From CF-13 sp035279665 (GTDB lineage: Bacteria; Chloroflexota; Dormibacteria; CF-121): a stretch of DNA of 53,547 bases. This document shows, one piece after another, positions 33,262-40,776 of this stretch (positions are counted from its first letter, which is position 1; every line of letters starts with the position of its first letter). The stretch lies in assembly GCA_035279665.1 (NCBI GenBank), contig DATEHI010000021.1, forward strand, positions 1-53,547, written 5' to 3'. The translations under genes and the position numbers were made by a program. Under the pieces are notes generated by a model. It saw only the letters and a list, made by a program, of their open reading frames with translations, had not been told where the DNA came from and did no database searches.

Positions 33262-34017
33262 ATGTCGGGACTCTCCGTGATCGTTCCCTGCTTCAACGAG
33301 GAAGGCTCCGTCGGGACCTTTCTCCGCGAGCTGGCCGCTCAGGCGCACTGGTTTACGGGCTTCGAGATCATCGTCGTCGATGACGCCAGCCGCGACAGCT
33401 CGCCGGCCATCATCGAGGCCCTCGCCGCAACGATTCCGCTACGCGTCATCACCCATCCGCGCAACCTTGGACTGGGCGCCGCGGTGCGAACCGGCTACGA
33501 CGCCGCCCGTCTGCCGTGGGTGACGTACCTGCCATCCGACGGCCAGGTGCCGGCCGGGGAGATTCGGAAATTCTTGCCCTTCATGGCGGACTACGACGTG
33601 ATCATCACGCGACGCGGCCAGCGCCCGGGCTACACCCTGTACCGGCGGCTCGCCTCGAGCGTGTACACCGCGTGGGTGTCACTGGCGTTCGGGCTGCGCA
33701 TCAGCGACTTCAACTGGGTGCAGGTCTGGCGGCGGTCGATGTGGCTTTCCCATCGCAGTGCCTTCGACAGCGTTTTCTTCTGCGCCGAGTTCCTGGTGCG
33801 CTCACGCCCGGACCGACCCCGCATGGTCGAGATCGAAATCGGTTACCGTGCCCGCCGACACGGCCGGGCGAAGAATGGGTCACCACGTGCTGCGATCAAG
33901 GCAGCGTGGCACATCCTCAAGCTCTTCGCCGCGGAAGGATTCGAGGGACGTCTGCATTTCCTCCACCCGATCAACCCCGACCGCGCCGAGCCGATCGCTC
34001 CGGAGAAAGCCGCCTAG
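33262..34017 (+). CDS. Family 2 glycosyltransferase (polyprenyl-phosphate sugar synthase-like)
   Basis: A 251-residue GT-A fold enzyme. Seen: LSVIVPCFNEEGSVGTFL, nucleotide Asp pair in EIIVVDDASRDSS, HPRNLGLGAAVRTGYDAAR typical of dolichyl-phosphate mannose/glucose synthases, and YLPSDGQVPAGEI in the place of the DxD metal motif (SDGQ). There are no C-terminal membrane helices. It probably charges a polyprenyl phosphate with a sugar that the preceding GT-C enzyme can use. The ATG start is 38 nt after the GT-C stop, across a palindromic repeat. Confidence 0.87.
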   Translation: MSGLSVIVPCFNEEGSVGTFLRELAAQAHWFTGFEIIVVDDASRDSSPAIIEALAATIPLRVITHPRNLGLGAAVRTGYDAARLPWVTYLPSDGQVPAGEIRKFLPFMADYDVIITRRGQRPGYTLYRRLASSVYTAWVSLAFGLRISDFNWVQVWRRSMWLSHRSAFDSVFFCAEFLVRSRPDRPRMVEIEIGYRARRHGRAKNGSPRAAIKAAWHILKLFAAEGFEGRLHFLHPINPDRAEPIAPEKAA

Positions 34018-34018
34018 T

Positions 34019-35920
34019 TCACGCCGAGATGTCCCACCAGACGTCGACGCCGCCAACCGTTTCGGCCGGCCGCTCGAGCAACCAGGTGAACATCGCGGCA
34101 ACGGCCTCGTGACCATCCATCGGCCCCACGATCACCGTGCGCACATCCCAGTGGCGCAAATCGGCCATCAACGTGGACCGCATCGCCTCGGGCGGCGGCA
34201 CCGCCGCCGCGCCTCCCTCGAGCTTGGCAAGCAGCGAGCCGAGCGCGCTAGACGGTGGGCTCAGCGAGGGGCCCGGGACGATGGCGTCGCCTTCGGGCAT
34301 CCGAAAGCGCATCCCACTCGCGGCTTGCCACACCATGGCCTCCGCACGCCACTGCCGCGAATAGGGGGCGATCAAGGCGACGCTCCCCTCGGGAATACGG
34401 TGGGCCGCCGCAGTAGCAAAGAACGCCGGTACCGTGACCGGCTCGGCCGGGTAGGGCAACCGAGGAATCAGTGAAACGATCACCAGGGCCACGGTGGCCC
34501 AGCCCACCACCCCGGCCCTCCCCCGCATGCGGGGAAGCAAGACATTTTCATCGGGGGGGAAATTGCCAAGGGCCCGCATCTTGGGGAGGGAAAGGCGTGG
34601 GAGCGCGCCGATGAAGATCGCGAACAGGAGCCCCGCGAAGAGGAACGCGTACAGCATCAAGCGATCGGGGAGCGCCTGGTTGAGGACCGGCAAGAGCGTG
34701 AGGCCCGCCCAGGCCGCGATGAAGGGATAGATCAACCAGCGGCGGGCGATCCGCGCACCGGCGACGACGGGGAGCACGAGGGCGAACAGAGCCACCGGGA
34801 CGGGCGTGATCAGGCCGGCCACGTGGATGACAGGACCCATCGACAGTGCGGCGACGGAGATCAGCATCAGCGTCGCGAACTGGATCAATCGGTTGTCTTT
34901 GGCGCGCCTCGCCACAACCACCAGCACGGCGATCAGGGGCCAACCCAGGTAGGCGTCCCATTCATAGATGCCGGTCGAGAATCGCTGCGTAATGGCGTCG
35001 GCAAAGGGTGGCCGCACGCCCTGCATGGGAGTGGGCACGATGAAGCCGAGCAGGTCGCTGACGAACAGGCGCTGTCCCCAGATGCTGCCGTGGACCTGCT
35101 GCGGCCCGAAGAATTGAACCGCGAGCGGAAAGCCGGTGAGCACGATGATCGCGACGCCGGCAACAGCGAGCCCCCGCAAGACGAACGGCGCCCGGATGCG
35201 CAACTGACCGGGGTACATGCCCACGAGCAACGCCACCCCCAGCGTCGCGACCAGCGCCTCGGTGGCGAGCACTTCCTCGGCGATCAAAAGCTGAATCGCT
35301 CCAAGCACGCCCAGCGCTAATCCCAGTGAGATCACGCGACGGCGCTGTCGCACGATCAGCTCGTCGAGCGCGATCAGCATCAAGGGCGGGGTGAAGGCCG
35401 CCGTCATCTGCGGATGGCCGAGCGCCTGCGCCACCATGAATGGCGAAAAGCCGTACAGCACACCGCCCAGGAAGGCGGCCAACCAGGAGTTCGTGTAGCG
35501 GCGAATCGCGAGGAACGCGCACCACCCGCTCAGGCCCAGGCAGAGGACCAGCAAGACGTTGGACGCCAGGACCGGACCCGGACCGAGCGTCAGCGGAGCG
35601 ACCAGGGCGGCCAGCGGTACGAACGCCGTGTTCCACATCAGGTTGACGCCCGCCGGATAGTCGAGGTGAGTGGTCAAGAGCGGCATCTGCCCATGCTGGA
35701 GCGCGTAGGGAAACCAGCGCAGCAGCCAGAGCACCAGTTGCGGGTCACCGCCGGCCCCCGCTTGCAGCGTCGTCGGTGACGGCCACACACTGCCGAAGAG
35801 CAGCGCCGCCAGGCCGAGATAGAGCAGCGCGGGTAACCCCCGCCCCACCCTGCCGGTAAGGGCGAGGGATATTTGTCCCCACCCTACCCTCCCCCGTGAG
35901 GGGAGGGCGATGGCGGTCAC
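34019..35920 (-). CDS. Large polytopic membrane protein, GT-C-like (paralogue 1)
   Basis: A 633-residue protein with about 12 membrane helices and a C-terminal soluble domain, clearly paralogous to the protein at 37181-39028. Shared blocks are LLTTHLDYPAGVNLMWN, LYGFSPFMVAQALGHPQM, PPLMLIALDEL, FFGPQQVHGS, VSDLLGFIVPT and the tail MRFRMPEGDAIVPGP. The fold looks GT-C-like, but I cannot name the substrate. Palindromic repeats are read in frame twice: at the N-terminus (LPSRGRVGWGQISLALTGRV) and near residue 450 (FPPDENVLLPRMRGRAG). GTG 35920 overlaps the previous stop (GTGA). Confidence 0.75.
   Translation of the reverse strand: MTAIALPSRGRVGWGQISLALTGRVGRGLPALLYLGLAALLFGSVWPSPTTLQAGAGGDPQLVLWLLRWFPYALQHGQMPLLTTHLDYPAGVNLMWNTAFVPLAALVAPLTLGPGPVLASNVLLVLCLGLSGWCAFLAIRRYTNSWLAAFLGGVLYGFSPFMVAQALGHPQMTAAFTPPLMLIALDELIVRQRRRVISLGLALGVLGAIQLLIAEEVLATEALVATLGVALLVGMYPGQLRIRAPFVLRGLAVAGVAIIVLTGFPLAVQFFGPQQVHGSIWGQRLFVSDLLGFIVPTPMQGVRPPFADAITQRFSTGIYEWDAYLGWPLIAVLVVVARRAKDNRLIQFATLMLISVAALSMGPVIHVAGLITPVPVALFALVLPVVAGARIARRWLIYPFIAAWAGLTLLPVLNQALPDRLMLYAFLFAGLLFAIFIGALPRLSLPKMRALGNFPPDENVLLPRMRGRAGVVGWATVALVIVSLIPRLPYPAEPVTVPAFFATAAAHRIPEGSVALIAPYSRQWRAEAMVWQAASGMRFRMPEGDAIVPGPSLSPPSSALGSLLAKLEGGAAAVPPPEAMRSTLMADLRHWDVRTVIVGPMDGHEAVAAMFTWLLERPAETVGGVDVWWDISA
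34516..34536. repeat. Dispersed G/C palindrome, copy 6 (inside the polytopic protein gene)
   Basis: CCCTC then the perfect 14-nt palindrome CCCCGCATGCGGGG (34521-34534); a trailing GGGGGGGAAATT (34553-34564) resembles the end of the other copies, so this may be an extended or rearranged element. It is translated in frame. Confidence 0.6.
35846..35869. repeat. Dispersed G/C repeat, copy 7
   Basis: CACCCTGCCGGTAAGGGCGAGGG, a variant with a short CCCT/AGGG stem, followed by ATATTTGT. It is directly upstream of copy 8; together they encode the odd N-terminus of the polytopic protein. Confidence 0.5.
35887..35907. repeat. Dispersed G/C palindrome, copy 8
   Basis: CCCTCCCC (35887-35894), loop CGTGA, GGGGAGGG (35900-35907), a perfect 8-bp stem preceded by the common CCCACCCTA flank. 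Confidence 0.75.
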
Positions 35921-36123
35921 GCCGCGGCGGCCTCGCGCCGGCTGCCTCGCCCGGTGATCGCGTCGGCGATCCGCTCGACATGCGACAGCGGCATTTCGGG
36001 ATACATCGGCAGTGACAGGCTATGGGCGGCGAGCCGCTCCGCATTGGGGAATGCCCCCAGCTGGTAGCCGAGACCGCCAAGGACGGGCTGGGCGTGCAGA
36101 GAGTTGCTCTCCGCCAGGTTCAT
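35917..36123 (-). pseudogene. C-terminal remnant of a DegT/DnrJ/EryC1 aminotransferase
   Basis: A 68-codon frame whose sequence matches only the extreme C-terminus of DegT-type sugar aminotransferases: LHAQPVLGGLGYQLGAFPNAERLAAHSLSLPMYPEMPLSHVERIADAI. The PLP-binding Lys and the rest of the fold (about 300 residues) are missing. It still begins with an ATG overlapping the Gfo/Idh/MocA stop (ATGA), as an intact partner gene would, which suggests an internal deletion that kept the start. Gfo/Idh/MocA and DegT genes are usual neighbours in pathways to amino sugars. Whether the short peptide is made is unknown. Confidence 0.7.
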
Positions 36124-37154
36124 GCGGCTTTCGCCAGGACGGGCCGCAGCGTCACCGGTACACCACGCTGCGCAATCGACTCGTTGATGGCGACCAGCAC
36201 CTCGACCACCCGCAACCCATCACTACCATCGCTCAGTGCCGGACGGTGCGCCGTCACCGACTGGAGAAAGTGTTGGCACTGGTTCTTGAGCGGTTCGGTG
36301 GCCGGAATCGCTGGACTGACCACCTCGCCGCTGTGGGTGACGAGCTTGAACTCGCCGAAGGTCTCATAGGTGGGCTCGCGCATCGCGCCCTTATCGAAGA
36401 TGCGCAACGGCTCGTTGGTCTCCAGGTCGTTGAAGAACGCCATCTTCCCGCTGCCGACCACCGTGATCTCCCGCACCTTGCGCGGGTCCAGCCAGCTGGC
36501 GCGAATGTTGGCGATGACGCCGCCGTCGAAGCCGAGCGTCGCGAATGCCACATCCTCGCAGCGCGAGGAGAGGAACGACGCGCCCTGGGCCGACACCCAC
36601 GACGGTCGCTGGTTGAGCAGGTGCAGCAGGATGGAAACGTCGTGGGTCATGAGATCCCAGACGACGTTGACGTCGGAGCGGATCGGACCCAGGTTCGTAC
36701 GGGTGAAGGTGAGGTACTCGAGCTGGCCAAGCGTCCCGGAACCGATCACCTTCTGCAGGTGGTTGATGCCGGGGTTGTAGCGAAAGACGTGTCCCACCAT
36801 CAGCACCAGGTGCTTGTGCTCCGCTAGATCGCGCAACTGACGCGCGTGCTCGACGTCGGTGGTCATCGGCTTTTCGATGAGGCTGTGCTTGCCCGCCTCC
36901 AGGACGGCTCGCGCTAGCGCGTAGTGGCGCGTGGCGTCGGTGGCGACCACGACGGCGTCAACATCCGGCGCCGCCAGCATCTCGTGGAGCTCTCGGCTGG
37001 TCCGCACGCCGGGCGCACGCCGCTCGGCCTCCCGCAACCGGTCGGGGCTGACATCGCACGCCGCCACCACGCGGCATCCATCCAACTCGGAGAACGCCCG
37101 AAGGTAGTTCAGGCCCCAACGGCCGCAGCCGACCAAGCCGATGCCGATGGCCAC
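36120..37154 (-). CDS. Gfo/Idh/MocA-family NAD(P)-dependent sugar oxidoreductase
   Basis: About 344 residues. N-terminal Rossmann domain with IGLVGCGRWGLNYLRAFSEL; DAVVVATDATRHYALARAVLEAGKHSLIEKPMTTDVEHA carries the conserved EKP Lys; the C-terminal domain has VGHVFRYNPGINHL and WDLMTHDVSILLHLL. It resembles 3-dehydrogenases acting on UDP-sugars (WlbA-like), consistent with the aminotransferase remnant behind it. GTG 37154 (VAIGIGLVG) is chosen; upstream codons overlap the preceding membrane gene and are not protein-like. No clear ribosome site, so translation is probably coupled. Confidence 0.88.
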   Translation of the reverse strand: MAIGIGLVGCGRWGLNYLRAFSELDGCRVVAACDVSPDRLREAERRAPGVRTSRELHEMLAAPDVDAVVVATDATRHYALARAVLEAGKHSLIEKPMTTDVEHARQLRDLAEHKHLVLMVGHVFRYNPGINHLQKVIGSGTLGQLEYLTFTRTNLGPIRSDVNVVWDLMTHDVSILLHLLNQRPSWVSAQGASFLSSRCEDVAFATLGFDGGVIANIRASWLDPRKVREITVVGSGKMAFFNDLETNEPLRIFDKGAMREPTYETFGEFKLVTHSGEVVSPAIPATEPLKNQCQHFLQSVTAHRPALSDGSDGLRVVEVLVAINESIAQRGVPVTLRPVLAKAA

Positions 37155-37180
37155 GAGTTGATGACGAATTGCCCGGCGGT

Positions 37181-39028
37181 TTATTGCTGGGGGCTGCCCG
37201 CGCTGACGCCTGTCCAAAGCTGGACGCCACCACGTTCCACCGGCGCCCGGCCAAGCAGCGCGCTAAAGAGCGCGACCACGGCTACTCGGTGCGGCATCGG
37301 CCCGACGATGACGGTCGTGACGGCCCAGGCGTTCAGATCCGCCCGCATGCGATCGAGGCTGTCGGGGTTGAGGTCCGGCGCAGCTCCATGCTCGATGGCG
37401 ACCATCTCGCTGCCGAGCACGCTATTGGGGGGGTTCGCCCGCGGCCCCGGGATCAAGGCATAGCCCTCCGGCATCTTGAAGGCCATCCCCGACTGCGCCT
37501 GCCAGAGCATCCCCTCGGTGTTGCCGCCGCGGACGTAGGGTGCCACCAACGTCACCGATCCGTCCGGCACGAGCGATCCAAACGCGGCCGTAAAGAAGGC
37601 CGGCGTCGGCATCGCGGCGGCTGGATACGGTGTCCGGGGGACGAGCGGCAGCAACGCCAGTCCGGCGGCGGCCAGCGCGAGCGCGCGGTGGCGCCCGTTG
37701 GGCCAGCGCAAGGCCTCGTCGACAAAACCGGCGAGCAGGATGCCGGCGAAGAGAAAGACAAACAGCATCAGACGGCCGGGCAAGATATTGCTGACCACCG
37801 GGACGATCGCGAGGCCGGCCCAAAGACCGATGAAGGTGTAGAGGATGGCGCGCAGGGGGATCAGGCCGCGCAATCCGACGAAGCCGACGGCAAGGAGCGC
37901 GACCGGGATCGGTGTGACGTGCCCGCCGACGTGCAGCGTGATGCCCAGCGAGAGCAGCGCAAAGAGAAACGCGAGCAAGGCGCAGAGGCGGAGCATCAAA
38001 TGCGCGCGGTACCGGATCGCCGCGACGACGAGCAGCACCAGGAGAGGCACACCGAGGTAGGCATTCCACTCCGCGAGGCTCCCCGAGAACTGGTCACTGA
38101 GGCGGAGGGCGAAGCCGGGCGCGAACTGCTGCACGCTGGTCGGGACGATGAAGTTGAGGAGGTCGCTGACGTAGACATTGGCGGGCTGCAGCGAGCCGAC
38201 CACCCGTTGGGGACCGAAGAATTGCGAGGCAAGCGGCCCGACGACCAGCACCAGGAAGACGACCGCAGCCACGCCGGCCGCGCGCATGGTGTAGCCGAGG
38301 TGCGAGGCGATTTCCTTGCGTTTGGCGGCCATCAACAAGGCGGTCCCCGCCGCCCCCACGATGACCTCGGCCGCGAGGAGTTCCTCGCCGGTCAGCAGCT
38401 GGGCCGCACCAAGCAACCCCAGCAGCGCGCCGCTGCGACGGTAGGTCCACCGCTGGCGCACCAGGATCTCGTCGAGTGCGAGCAGCATCAAGGGCGGGAT
38501 GAAGGCAACGGCAATCTGCGGGTGTCCGAGGGACTGCGCGATCAGCGCGGGTGAGAATCCGTACAGCAGGCCGGCAAGCGCAGCAGCGAACGGCGAGCTG
38601 ACGAGTCGCCGCGCCGAAAAGAAACCCGCCCATGCTGAGAGGGCCAGCGCCAACGTCGCGAGCAGGTTATAGGCGACCACCGGACCGAGCCAGAGGGTGA
38701 CCGGTGACAGGACGAGCGCGGGCAGCGGAAAGAGACCGCTCCATGAAAGGTTGGCGCCGGCCGGATAGTCAAGGTAAGTCGTCAGCAAGGGGTTCCATCC
38801 ATGGCCTATCGCGAATGGCACCCAGCGCAAGAACCAGATGGAAAAAACCGGGTCGGTTCCCAGGCCGATGGCGGTGGTCTGTGGTGAGACCCAGGCGCTA
38901 CTGAACAGCAGGGCAGCCAGCGCGAGGTAGACCGCGAGCCCGATGGCCGCGTTGACCCATGGTCGCGGCCGGCGCACGACGGCTCGTGGCGGCCGGCGCG
39001 GTTCGGTCTCCTCCAACCGTAACGCCAC
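37181..39028 (-). CDS. Large polytopic membrane protein, GT-C-like (paralogue 2)
   Basis: A 615-residue protein with about 12 membrane helices, homologous along its length to the 34019-35920 protein (LLTTYLDYPAGANLSWSGLF, LYGFSPALIAQSLGHPQI, PPLMLLALDEI, SQFFGPQRVVGS, VSDLLNFIVPT, MAFKMPEGYALIPGP). It has no repeat-derived insertions and so shows the ancestral form. The conserved LDYPAG loop after the first helices could be the active-site loop of a GT-C enzyme, but that is inference. It lies downstream of the tRNA-Asn gene and upstream of Gfo/Idh/MocA on the same strand. Confidence 0.78.
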   Translation of the reverse strand: MALRLEETEPRRPPRAVVRRPRPWVNAAIGLAVYLALAALLFSSAWVSPQTTAIGLGTDPVFSIWFLRWVPFAIGHGWNPLLTTYLDYPAGANLSWSGLFPLPALVLSPVTLWLGPVVAYNLLATLALALSAWAGFFSARRLVSSPFAAALAGLLYGFSPALIAQSLGHPQIAVAFIPPLMLLALDEILVRQRWTYRRSGALLGLLGAAQLLTGEELLAAEVIVGAAGTALLMAAKRKEIASHLGYTMRAAGVAAVVFLVLVVGPLASQFFGPQRVVGSLQPANVYVSDLLNFIVPTSVQQFAPGFALRLSDQFSGSLAEWNAYLGVPLLVLLVVAAIRYRAHLMLRLCALLAFLFALLSLGITLHVGGHVTPIPVALLAVGFVGLRGLIPLRAILYTFIGLWAGLAIVPVVSNILPGRLMLFVFLFAGILLAGFVDEALRWPNGRHRALALAAAGLALLPLVPRTPYPAAAMPTPAFFTAAFGSLVPDGSVTLVAPYVRGGNTEGMLWQAQSGMAFKMPEGYALIPGPRANPPNSVLGSEMVAIEHGAAPDLNPDSLDRMRADLNAWAVTTVIVGPMPHRVAVVALFSALLGRAPVERGGVQLWTGVSAGSPQQ

Positions 39029-39088
39029 AGAGTGAAAACGCGGTAGGCTACCGCTTCTGGCTGATCGGCACCGGGGACCGAAACGAGT

Positions 39089-39163
39089 TGGCTCCGGAGC
39101 CCGGATTCGAACCGGGAACCGTCGCGTTAACAGCGCGCTGCTCTACCGTTGAGCTACTCCGGA
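39089..39163 (-). tRNA. tRNA-Asn (GUU), CCA encoded
   Basis: Complete cloverleaf on the - strand: acceptor TCCGGAG with CTCCGGA, D-arm GCTC...GAGC, anticodon stem GCGCG with CGCGA-side pairing and loop CTGTTAA (anticodon GTT), T-arm CCCGG-TTCGAAT-CCGGG, discriminator G and an encoded CCA (39091-39089). Asn identity follows from the anticodon. It stands between the flavoprotein gene and polytopic paralogue 2. Confidence 0.95.
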
Positions 39164-39203
39164 ACGCCAGGCGCGATCCAGTATATCCGCCAACCTCCGC
39201 CCG

Positions 39204-40712
39204 CTAGCTCGCGATCCGCTCGGGGACCTGCCGGCCGGCTTGCGTGCCCGCCTCCCCCACCCGCTCTTCTTCCTGGTACTCGGCGTCGGTGTTGACGAGC
39301 CACGGATCGTAGTGCGCGCCCGTGGCAATATTCCTCGCCACCAGGATCCCCGTCATCATCGAGTGGTCCTGATTGTTGTAGTGATGCATCCCGTTTCGGC
39401 CGACGAGCCACAGATTCGGCAACGCCCGCTGCAGCCACTCGCGGACGATCGCGACATTGGCGAGGTAGGCGCCGTCGTACACCGGATACGCCTTCGGCTG
39501 CCGGTAGACCAGTCCCGCCTTGACCTCGTCCGCGCGGCAGATGCCCAACGCGACCAACTCGCGCCGCCCCATGTCCAATAACTCCGCATCCGACCAGCTC
39601 CAGATGCCGTCCTGCTCGAAACAGAAGTACTCCATTCCCAGTCCCGTCAGGCCACCGTCGTCAACCATCGCGGAGCTGAAATTCTTGAAATTCGCGATCC
39701 GTCCCACCTTGACGCCGGGATCGTGCACGTAAATCCACTGGTCGGGAAATAGGTCGGATCGGTCGACGACCACGTTGACCGTGATGAAGTCCCGGTAGCC
39801 GAGCGCCTCGGCCGCCGCCCGCACCATCGACGGAGCGGCCGGCTGCAGCCTCGCGATCAGCTCGCGGATCGGCATGGTGCTGATGAACTCGCTTCCCAGC
39901 ACATCAAGCGTCCCACCGGCGGTATCGCGTACCAGCACCGACAACACCCGCCCACCCGCGTGGCGGACGGCCACCACCTCCTCTCCCAATCGCACCGGGT
40001 GCCCGCTCGCCTTCAGTCGCGCCGCCACTGACTCCCACATCTGACCGGCGCCCAATCGCGGATAGCGGAATGAATCCACGAGGGTCTTCACAATCGCGTG
40101 CTCGCCGCCCCGCAACGATGCGGGCAGGAGGGCATTGCGCATCACTTCGAGCAAATTCAGACCGCGGATCCGCTGCCCCGCCCAGTCGGCGGACAGCTGG
40201 CTGGTCGGGATCCCCCAGACCTTCTCGGTATAGGTCTTGAAGAAGATCTCGAACAGTCGCCGGCCAAACTGATTCGACACCCAGTCCTCGAACGACTGCG
40301 GATCGACCACCGGACGGAGCCGCGCCTGCGCGTAGCTCACCAGGCAGCGCGCGGTCTCATAGGGGCCGAGGTTGAGAAAGGCGTTCGAAGCCTTGATCGG
40401 ATAGTCGAAGAACTTTCCCCTGTACATGATCCGCGTCAGGCGGGACACCGGCCGGATCTGATCGCCAAGGACCTCGGTCCAGAGTGCCTCGATCTCGGCG
40501 CTCTTCGAGAAGAACCGGTGCGGGCCCACGTCGAACCGGCAGCCCATGAACTCGAGCGTGCGGGCGATGCCGCCCACCTGGCGCGGGTCTTTCTCGACCA
40601 CCGTGACCGGGGTCCCGTGCCGCGTCAACTCGTAAGCGGCCGACAGGCCGGCGGGCCCGGCGCCCATCACCACCACGTGGTTGGTCGAACCGGGCGAAGT
40701 CGCATCTGCCAT
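39204..40712 (-). CDS. FAD-dependent UDP-galactopyranose-mutase-like / protoporphyrinogen-oxidase-like protein
   Basis: About 502 residues. N-terminal FAD-binding fold VVVMGAGPAGLSAAYELTRHGTPVTVVEKD; then GGIARTLEFMGCRFDVGPHRFFSKS, a block typical of the amino-oxidase family near glycan clusters (COG1232), FFKTYTEKVWGIP, and the C-terminal FAD contact NLWLVGRNGMHHYNNQDHSMMTG. It probably acts on a nucleotide or lipid-linked sugar; the reaction is not certain. ATG 40712 (MADATSPG) is chosen; longer readings run antisense through the methyltransferase start region. It is divergent from the homocysteine methyltransferase gene with 64 nt between. Confidence 0.85.
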   Translation of the reverse strand: MADATSPGSTNHVVVMGAGPAGLSAAYELTRHGTPVTVVEKDPRQVGGIARTLEFMGCRFDVGPHRFFSKSAEIEALWTEVLGDQIRPVSRLTRIMYRGKFFDYPIKASNAFLNLGPYETARCLVSYAQARLRPVVDPQSFEDWVSNQFGRRLFEIFFKTYTEKVWGIPTSQLSADWAGQRIRGLNLLEVMRNALLPASLRGGEHAIVKTLVDSFRYPRLGAGQMWESVAARLKASGHPVRLGEEVVAVRHAGGRVLSVLVRDTAGGTLDVLGSEFISTMPIRELIARLQPAAPSMVRAAAEALGYRDFITVNVVVDRSDLFPDQWIYVHDPGVKVGRIANFKNFSSAMVDDGGLTGLGMEYFCFEQDGIWSWSDAELLDMGRRELVALGICRADEVKAGLVYRQPKAYPVYDGAYLANVAIVREWLQRALPNLWLVGRNGMHHYNNQDHSMMTGILVARNIATGAHYDPWLVNTDAEYQEEERVGEAGTQAGRQVPERIAS

Positions 40713-40762
40713 CGGCAAGGGAGCAACTCCCGGTAGGCGACCCCTCTTGCGGCCTCCTACCT

Positions 40763-40768
40763 TACTAT
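40763..40768 (+). promoter_or_regulatory. -10-like hexamer of the methyltransferase/MetF fusion
   Basis: TACTAT ends 8 nt before GTG 40777; no Shine-Dalgarno. It supports the GTG as a near-leaderless start. Confidence 0.4.
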
Positions 40769-40776
40769 TGCGCTCC

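Noticed and set aside
37169..38554. 461-codon + strand frame, Glu/Arg/Gln-rich
   Set aside because: Antisense of the polytopic membrane protein; hydrophobic codons read backwards give charged residues.
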